Below are positions 58,880-64,000 of a stretch of DNA of 64,000 nucleotides, one piece after another; position 1 is the stretch's first letter, and each line of letters starts with the position of its first letter. This stretch comes from Selaginella tamariscina (taxonomy: Eukaryota > Streptophyta > Lycopodiopsida > Selaginellales > Selaginellaceae): the NCBI GenBank assembly GCA_003024785.1, contig PUQB01000007.1, positions 1,596,268-1,660,267 on the forward strand, read 5' to 3'. A program made the translations under genes and the position numbers. Below the pieces are notes generated by a model. The model was not told the DNA's origin. It was given only the letters and a program-made list of their open reading frames with translations, and did not search any database.

Positions 58880-59600
58880 GGGCGGGATTAATCCCGCCCA
58901 CGACTTCATCTGACGAGGAACGATGGGCGGGATTAATCCCGCTGACGGACTTCCTCGTCTGAGAGAGGCGGCGGGATTAATCCTGCCGCGGACTCCCTCC
59001 GACGAGGAAGTACGGCGGGATTAATCCCACCGCTTCTTCCTCGCGGGGGGAATCGGCGGCGGGATTAATCCCGCCGCAAATCCCTCCGATAAGGAAGAGG
59101 GGGCGGGATTAATCCCGCCCACAACACTGACGAAGGAGAATAGGCGGCGGGATTAATCCCGCCCACAACTCTGACGACGGGGAATAAGCGGCGGGATTAA
59201 TCCCGCCCACAATTCTCTTCAAAATTATGATTTTAAAGAAATTCGGGATGAATGTTGCCCATAAATATTTAAAACAGGAATGTGATGGCGAGATTAATCC
59301 TGCCACACCTTCTCTGCCTCCCAAAATGGATGGCGAGATTAATCCGTAGATAACTCTTTTCAATAAATTCAAGTATTTCTTTATCAGTTGAGAGAGTTAT
59401 CGGCGGGATTAATCCCGCCGCTCTTCTTAAGAGGCGGAGAAGCATTGCCCGGACTAATTCTGTCATAGCTATCAAAGATGGTGGCGGGATTAATCCCGCT
59501 ACCTCTTCGAAGAGGCGAAAAAAAATGGTCGGATTAATCTCGCCGCCCCGGCTAACCGAGAATATTAAGTTAAAAGTATATTTAAACGGGATAAATCCCT
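58880..59600. repeat. Palindrome array, about 44-bp period
   Basis: About sixteen copies of the palindrome GGCGGGATTAATCCCGCC or close variants begin at 58880, 58925, 58970, 59014, 59058, 59101, 59146, 59190, 59244 (poor), 59287, 59332, 59402, 59448 (poor), 59483, 59527 and 59587 (poor). The step is 43-46 bp through the first eight copies. Palindromes in the first half are nearly invariant, while the 24-28 bp between them vary, though many carry 'gacgaggaa' or its complement. GC content is far above the flanks. Translations such as the minus-strand frame 59,109-59,372 only reflect the repeat. Confidence 0.9.
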
Positions 59601-60778
59601 AACAGAATATATTGTAATCCTAATGCATTTTAAATTCCTAAATTTAAAATTTAAGAGAGAATGTAAGAGAGTGAATCTTTATAAATATATTTAAATTTGT
59701 TTATAATACTTACTTATAAACAGCACTGAAGGCGCCGTGCTTTCCTATAAACAATAGCGTACCCAATTTAATGTCGTTCTTGAGATGATCACTAAGAAGA
59801 AAAAGAAAATCTGAAAAGTGAAAAATAAAGAAATAAAGAAACCCTTGCCGGAGAAAGAACCAGATCTGAATTTGAGTGGGAAATTAAATGCATTTTCAAA
59901 TTTACATGTCAGACCAACAATACTTATGTCAGAAATTCGAAATTTTTGAAATAACAGAAAAGAAAATTTAAGATGAGTTGAAACAAATAACCGACAGTCT
60001 GACATATATACTCTCCAATTCCAATGAGTGTTTTAAAATTGCATTTAATGTCATTCAAGTGCTTCAAGCTGTTTAATATTACGAAATTTTTATAATTATT
60101 CTATATTCTTAATATTCAAGTATATATATATTAAGTTTATATTATATATATATATATATACACTAATACAATAAATAAATTGATATATTATTATGTATCA
60201 TTTAAAATATATTCATAGTCTGTTTATTATTATTATTTTCTTAATTACTCGAGTAATTAATTTACATTTCCTATATTAATGGGATATTCTTTGTTATTTT
60301 CTTAATATTCAAAGAATATTCCAATATTAAACATGATTATCATAATTAAATTAGTCTTATTCTTAATTATCTCAGTAATTATTCTACATTTGTATATATT
60401 AATGGGATTTTCTCAATTAATTTGTTATTATTTCAAGAATATTCTAGTGTTAAACCTTATTATCAATATTAAATTAATATATATTATTAAAATTATATAT
60501 GGCTATATATTAGATAAAATCATATATTATTATGTATAATTTAAAATATGTTCATAGTGTGTATATTAATATTATTTTCTTAATTATTCGATGTTTGTTT
60601 TGCACATATTATATATAAACACAATCATAAATTTATATATACATGTGCACACGCATTAGAAGCACTTACAGAGACACATATGCACACACATGCACATTGC
60701 CCTAAACCAAACTTGAGAAATTATATGTTACTTCTTTATTGAAAAACATCATGTTCAACGCATGTATGATCTATATGT
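59601..60778. other. AT-rich intergenic DNA
   Basis: Includes a diverged duplication ('cttaattactcgagtaatta...catttcctatattaatgggat' near 60,240 versus 60,360). No gene; the 86-codon frame at 59,745-60,005 is Phe/Ser-rich and unlike any known protein. Confidence 0.5.
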
Positions 60779-60794
60779 ACTGTCACAACCTGAT

Positions 60795-60985
60795 ACATGA
60801 TACAGGATGCAAAATACAGGATTCCGGATACATGATACAGGATGTAGGATTTCGGATACAGGATACGGGTTACAGGATATGCCTGCAGGATATTCCTACA
60901 GGATATACCTATAGGATATTCCTATAGGATATGCCTATAGGATATGCTACAGGATATGCTATAGGATATGCCTAGAGGATAAGGA
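60795..60985 (+). repeat. ACAGGAT-type tandem repeat in the putative LTR
   Basis: Units of 'gatacaggat' pass into 'ataggatatgcct/ataggatattcct', with about fifteen 'aggat' words in 190 bp. Diverged short tandem repeat at the start of the element. Confidence 0.8.
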
Positions 60986-61084
60986 CACTATCTTTAGACT
61001 CATGACTAGATTAGCTTGGAGTTGTGAGCATAAAAGCTCCGACCTAATTGTTGTACAATCAGTTACTATCAACACCAGTCATTC

Positions 61085-61335
61085 TACGATTATTCTTGTT
61101 CCTTGTCTTGTCTTGTTCTTGTCTTACTCTTTGCCTCCTGCTCTGTCTTGCTCCTGTCCTGTTCCTGATCTGCCTTGCGCCTTCTTGTCTCGCTCCGGAT
61201 CCTATCCTGTTCCTGTCTGCTCCTGGATCCTGTCCTGCGTCTTGTCTGCTCCTGAGTTCCTAGTTCCTGTCTGTTCCTATCCTGTTCCTGAGTCAAGCCT
61301 TCCTCTCTGGAATCCTGCTCACTTCCTTTCCTGGA
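61085..61335 (+). repeat. TCCTG-rich pyrimidine tract
   Basis: Roughly 25 occurrences of 'ttcctg', 'tcctg' or 'cttgt' in 250 bp, all with the same strand bias. The open frames here are artefacts of the repeat. Confidence 0.75.
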
Positions 61336-61439
61336 TCGTGGCTTGACAGTTTGATAGTAACTGCTTCATAGCTCTCGTTTCCTAGCTACTTTTTTTTCCT
61401 TGTTTCTTCCTTCTTTTCTCCTTTTTTCTTTCATAGATC

Positions 61440-62345
61440 ATGGCGATTTTGAGCACTTTCAACGCGAGCACCAAATGTTGCTTCATGAGCTGGCCACTTT
61501 GCGCCAAGTGGTCACGATTGCAAGGTTCCACCATGCGGCGCATGCAGCTGCTGATGCATCCTCCAAGGCTGCTGCGCAGGCTCTCTCTCAGCATCGGTGG
61601 TTTCCTCTCATCGAACTTTTCTTCGGAGCCGAAGATCAGCATGCCAGAAAGTTCAGTGGCAATGCCGATTTCCAAGGTTTCCTGAATCAGATCCGCTCTT
61701 GATCCGCATGCAACCACGCCGCTACTCGACGGATGCACAAAAGGTTGGCCTTTTGGCATCCTTACTAAGTGGATCTCCACGAGCTTGGGTTGCTCCCTTG
61801 CTGGAGCGTGACGACCCATTGATGGAAGACTTTGAAGGTTTCGTGGCTGCCTTTGAAGCCTGCTTTGGAGATCCTGATAAGTACCGTTCTGCATGCACAA
61901 AGTTACGAAGGCTCACACAAGGATCCAGACCAGCTTCGTTTATGCATCCGAATTCCAGCAATTGTGCACGAACATTCCATGGGACGAGACTGCATTGATC
62001 GAACACTTCCGTTTTGGGCTGAGGGATGATGTGAAGGACCTTCTCCTTACATTACCGGATGCTCAAACGTTAGCGGAGATCATGCAACAGGCCGTTCGCT
62101 GCGACAACCGTTTGTTCGAGCGCCGTCAGGAAAAATTCCGTCAGCAGTTCCTGCCAGCCAATCCTGTAGCCGTAGCACATGTTCCTACGACACCTTCTGG
62201 AGCAGTTCCTATGGAGGTTAAAATCCAAGCGTGGCCCACTTTCAACTGCTGAGAAGCAACGTCGTCGGGGTGAGAACCTATGCTTGTATTGTGGTGCAGC
62301 AGGACACAAGGTGGCGGAATGTCCTAATAAAGCCAAAGTTCAAGA
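61440..62345 (+). pseudogene. Gag of the second Gypsy element
   Basis: Retrotransposon gag can be followed through several frames: LRQVVTIARFHHAAHAAADA (start), VGLLASLLSGSPRAWVAPLL, FEGFVAAFEACFGDPDKY, then in another frame YASEFQQLCTNIPWDETALI and EHFRFGLRDDVKDLLLTLPD, and a CCHC knuckle CLYCGAAGHKVAEC near 62,282-62,323. The knuckle has regular spacing. At least three frame changes. Confidence 0.75.
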
Positions 62346-62412
62346 CGCGTGAAGCCGAAGCTGAAGTTCAGTCGGAAAACTTCAATGTCCACTTCGTCTA
62401 GGAGCCGCGAAG

Positions 62413-63291
62413 TTGGACGTAGGTGCAGGCTCCATTGGTGCTGCTCATACCATTCCATCACTCAAGTTTCCTGTACACATTCGCCTCAATAATCGAGAGC
62501 TCAAGGAGTTTGCCCTGTTAGACACTGGTGCAAATGCATGTTTCATGGATGACACTTTTGCAGCTCAGCATGGCATTCCGGTGGTGAAGTTGAAGCGTGC
62601 AGTTCCTGTAGAGGTGGCCGATGGTCGTTTGATTGCTTCTGGCGCAGTTACCCACGCTACCACACCTCTCTCTTGCAGTCATGGTGCATTCAACTGTTCG
62701 ATTTCCTTCAACTTGATCAAGACTCGGTCGACTCCCATCATTTTTGGCATGCCATGGTTCGTTGTTGCAAATCCGCAGATCGACTGGAGGTCTAGGACGC
62801 TCACGTTTTCCTCTCCAGCAGCCAGGATCAATCCTGTACCTTCCTGCGTGCAGGATACATCCTTGGTGTCTGAGGCAGTACAAGCTACAGGATTGACCGT
62901 GCCTGTTCCTGTACCAGTGTTGAAGACTCCTCCTCGACAGGATTCACCTCATGTCAGTTCCTCAGCACATCCGCAGGCTCTCTCCACTCCTGTAAGTTTG
63001 CGGATTCCTGTACAGGGTTCTTCCAATCCTGTATCAGTGTCGAAGGTTCCTCCTCAACAGGATCCACCTCCTGTTGGTTCGTCAGCACACTCACAGGCTC
63101 CCTCACTCCTGTGCAACCACGGACTTCTGTACAGGATTCTTCCAATCCTGTACACTGTCAACATCCACACTGTTTCTCCCAATCCTGCCTCTTTTGTTAC
63201 TCTGTTTCTGTTCCACCCCCAAGATCCTTCCTCTTTTTCAGTCACAGCTCCCTCCTTCTCCTCTCCGAGTTCTTACCACTACCATGCATGA
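62413..63291 (+). CDS. Protease-containing segment of the second Gypsy element
   Basis: Open frame of 292 codons. The retroviral-type aspartic protease lies in the first 130 codons, with [20 protein letters not shown] holding the active site and IIFGMPWF near the end of the domain. The following 150 codons are a Pro/Ser/Val-rich low-complexity linker encoded by a repeated unit (see the next entry). The frame closes before RT. Confidence 0.7.
   Translation: MDVGAGSIGAAHTIPSLKFPVHIRLNNRELKEFALLDTGANACFMDDTFAAQHGIPVVKLKRAVPVEVADGRLIASGAVTHATTPLSCSHGAFNCSISFNLIKTRSTPIIFGMPWFVVANPQIDWRSRTLTFSSPAARINPVPSCVQDTSLVSEAVQATGLTVPVPVPVLKTPPRQDSPHVSSSAHPQALSTPVSLRIPVQGSSNPVSVSKVPPQQDPPPVGSSAHSQAPSLLCNHGLLYRILPILYTVNIHTVSPNPASFVTLFLFHPQDPSSFSVTAPSFSSPSSYHYHA
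62890..63175 (+). repeat. Imperfect tandem repeat in the protease-RT linker
   Basis: A unit of about 130 bp containing 'ttcctgtacaggrttcttcc', 'aatcctgta', 'cctcctcracaggatyc' and 'tcagcacaytcrcaggct' occurs slightly more than twice. Every unit carries several CCTGT or ACAGG words, as do the upstream repeats of this element. Confidence 0.65.
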
Positions 63292-64000
63292 ACTTGCCAC
63301 TGATCCTGCTCCTTTCCACCTTTTTGCCTTTCAAGTAACTCCTACGTCCTCTTCTACCTTTCCTGTGTCTGACTCTCCTGTTTTTCAATCTCCTTCTCCT
63401 GCCTCTTTCCTTCTCCTCCTTCTTCCTTACCATCCAAGTATCACCTTTAAGGACGTTTTTGACAAGCACAAGGCTGCAGTTCTTCCTGTTCACAGGTCCT
63501 ACGACTGTCCTATTGATCTTGCAGAAGGAAAGACTCCACCGTTCGGACCGATTTACGCATTGTCACCCACAGAGTTGGAGGTTCTTCGCCAGTACATCGA
63601 GGACAACTTGGCATCCGGCTTCATTCGTCACTCAAAGTCCCCTGCAGGAGCGCCTATCTTCTTTGTCAAGAAGAAGGATGGGAGCTTACGTTTGGTTGTG
63701 GACTACAGGGGTTTGAATCAAGCTACCATTCGGAATCGGTACCCGTTGCCATTGATCCCGGAACTTCTCGATCGGCTGCGAGGAGCAAAGGTGTTCACGA
63801 AGATCGACTTACGAGGGGCCTACAACCTTGTACGGATTCGTCCGGCGATGAGTGGAAGACTGCCTTTCGTACAAGGTATGGACACTTCGAGTACACGGTG
63901 ATGCCTTTCGGCCTTACCAATGCCCCAGCCGTGTTCCAACACATGGTGAACGACATCTTTCGTGACTTCTTGGACCAGTTTGTGGTGATCTACCTCGACG
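63074..64000 (+). pseudogene. Reverse transcriptase of the second Gypsy element, partial
   Basis: RT from the fingers to the active site: [60 protein letters not shown] and [17 protein letters not shown]. After that the frame changes near 63,843, where a G run appears one base short, and the sequence runs on to the YLDD active site at the very end of the window. RNase H and integrase would lie beyond 64,000. Confidence 0.85.

Larger units (their letters stand above)
60779..64000 (+). mobile_element. Gypsy retrotransposon, sushi/Tcn1-like, 5' part
   Basis: Plus-strand element cut by the window end. A likely 5' LTR begins near TGTCACAACC (60,780); its end is not certain. Gag, a zinc knuckle, protease and RT follow in order. 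The gag and RT sequence style ([41 protein letters not shown]) is that of the sushi/Tf1/Tcn1 group of Gypsy chromoviruses rather than common angiosperm Gypsy lineages. Such elements are reported from fungi, animals, mosses and lycophytes. The coding part has several frame changes. Confidence 0.8.

Noticed and set aside
59109..59372. Minus-strand open frame with repeated INPA/GLIPP-like words
   Set aside because: It is the translation of the palindrome array; codon content follows the repeat.
58880..59600. CRISPR array
   Set aside because: Spacing and palindromic repeats look CRISPR-like, but spacers are related to each other, repeats drift along the array, no cas genes exist and the DNA is plant nuclear.
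61002..61346. Leu/Pro/Ser-rich open frames in the TCCTG tract
   Set aside because: All frames read through because the short repeat lacks stops; no conserved domain.

Overview
This is a land-plant nuclear window. The evidence is split genes with short GT-AG introns (about 40 to 430 nt), plant-specific families (DREB-type AP2/ERF, MKK3 with an NTF2-like tail, HIT4, ATL RING-H2, KS-type dehydrin, NF-YB), AT-rich intergenic DNA, many GA/CA/TA microsatellites, LTR retrotransposons and fold-back elements. PPR relics of the 'AYAxNGH...MPxRdlvS' style, an inward-rectifier (Kir) K+-channel homologue and a sushi/Tcn1-like Gypsy element would fit an early-diverging vascular plant such as a lycophyte. 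That placement is inference; no species marker is visible.

Layout. 1-6.1 kb: gene-free, with a small fold-back element, a 2.5-kb element with long inverted arms around a minisatellite, and an LTR-like relic. 6.1-12.7 kb: gene island with a Kir-like channel (-), a frame-broken NF-YB (-), a DREB-type AP2/ERF (-) and a divergent FPA-like RRM/SPOC protein (+). 13.1-19.9 kb: a PPR relic interrupted by a 4.9-kb Ty3/Gypsy element with near-identical 0.2-kb LTRs. 20.6-25.0 kb: isopentenyl-diphosphate isomerase (-) and MKK3 (+). 25-34 kb: AT-rich desert with two MITE-like palindromes, degenerate repeats and one unexplained GC-richer patch. 34-37.6 kb: decayed PIF/Harbinger element with a nested MITE-like element. 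39.8-40.5 kb: a second PPR fragment, opposite in orientation and without the retrotransposon. 40.6-50.9 kb: second gene island with ATL RING-H2 (-), UBC7-type E2 (-), divergent HIT4 (+), an unrecognised multi-exon gene (-), GINS subunit PSF1 (-), a tRNA-Val-like sequence and a KS dehydrin (-). 51.2-52.0 kb: truncated 11S-globulin-like cupin gene. 52-58.7 kb: diverged repeats, hAT scraps and a broken DUF7869-type gene. 58.9-59.6 kb: an array of a conserved perfect palindrome with about 44-bp period. 60.8 kb to the end: 5' part of a second Gypsy element, cut off at the RT active site.

The host genes are mostly independent housekeeping or stress functions: signalling (MKK3), isoprenoid supply (IDI), replication (PSF1), ubiquitin transfer (UBC, ATL), heat and chromatin (HIT4), dehydration (dehydrin) and transcription or RNA processing (AP2, NF-YB, FPA-like). 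Two divergent pairs (AP2/FPA-like and UBC/HIT4) share short intergenic promoters.

Most worth a second look: the Kir-like gene, whose selectivity filter aligns as TGLEP instead of TIGYG; the palindrome array; and a recurring pattern of single-base frameshifts in otherwise well-conserved genes, which points to residual assembly errors or to local decay. Exon boundaries come from reading splice signals and homology by eye; no searches were run.
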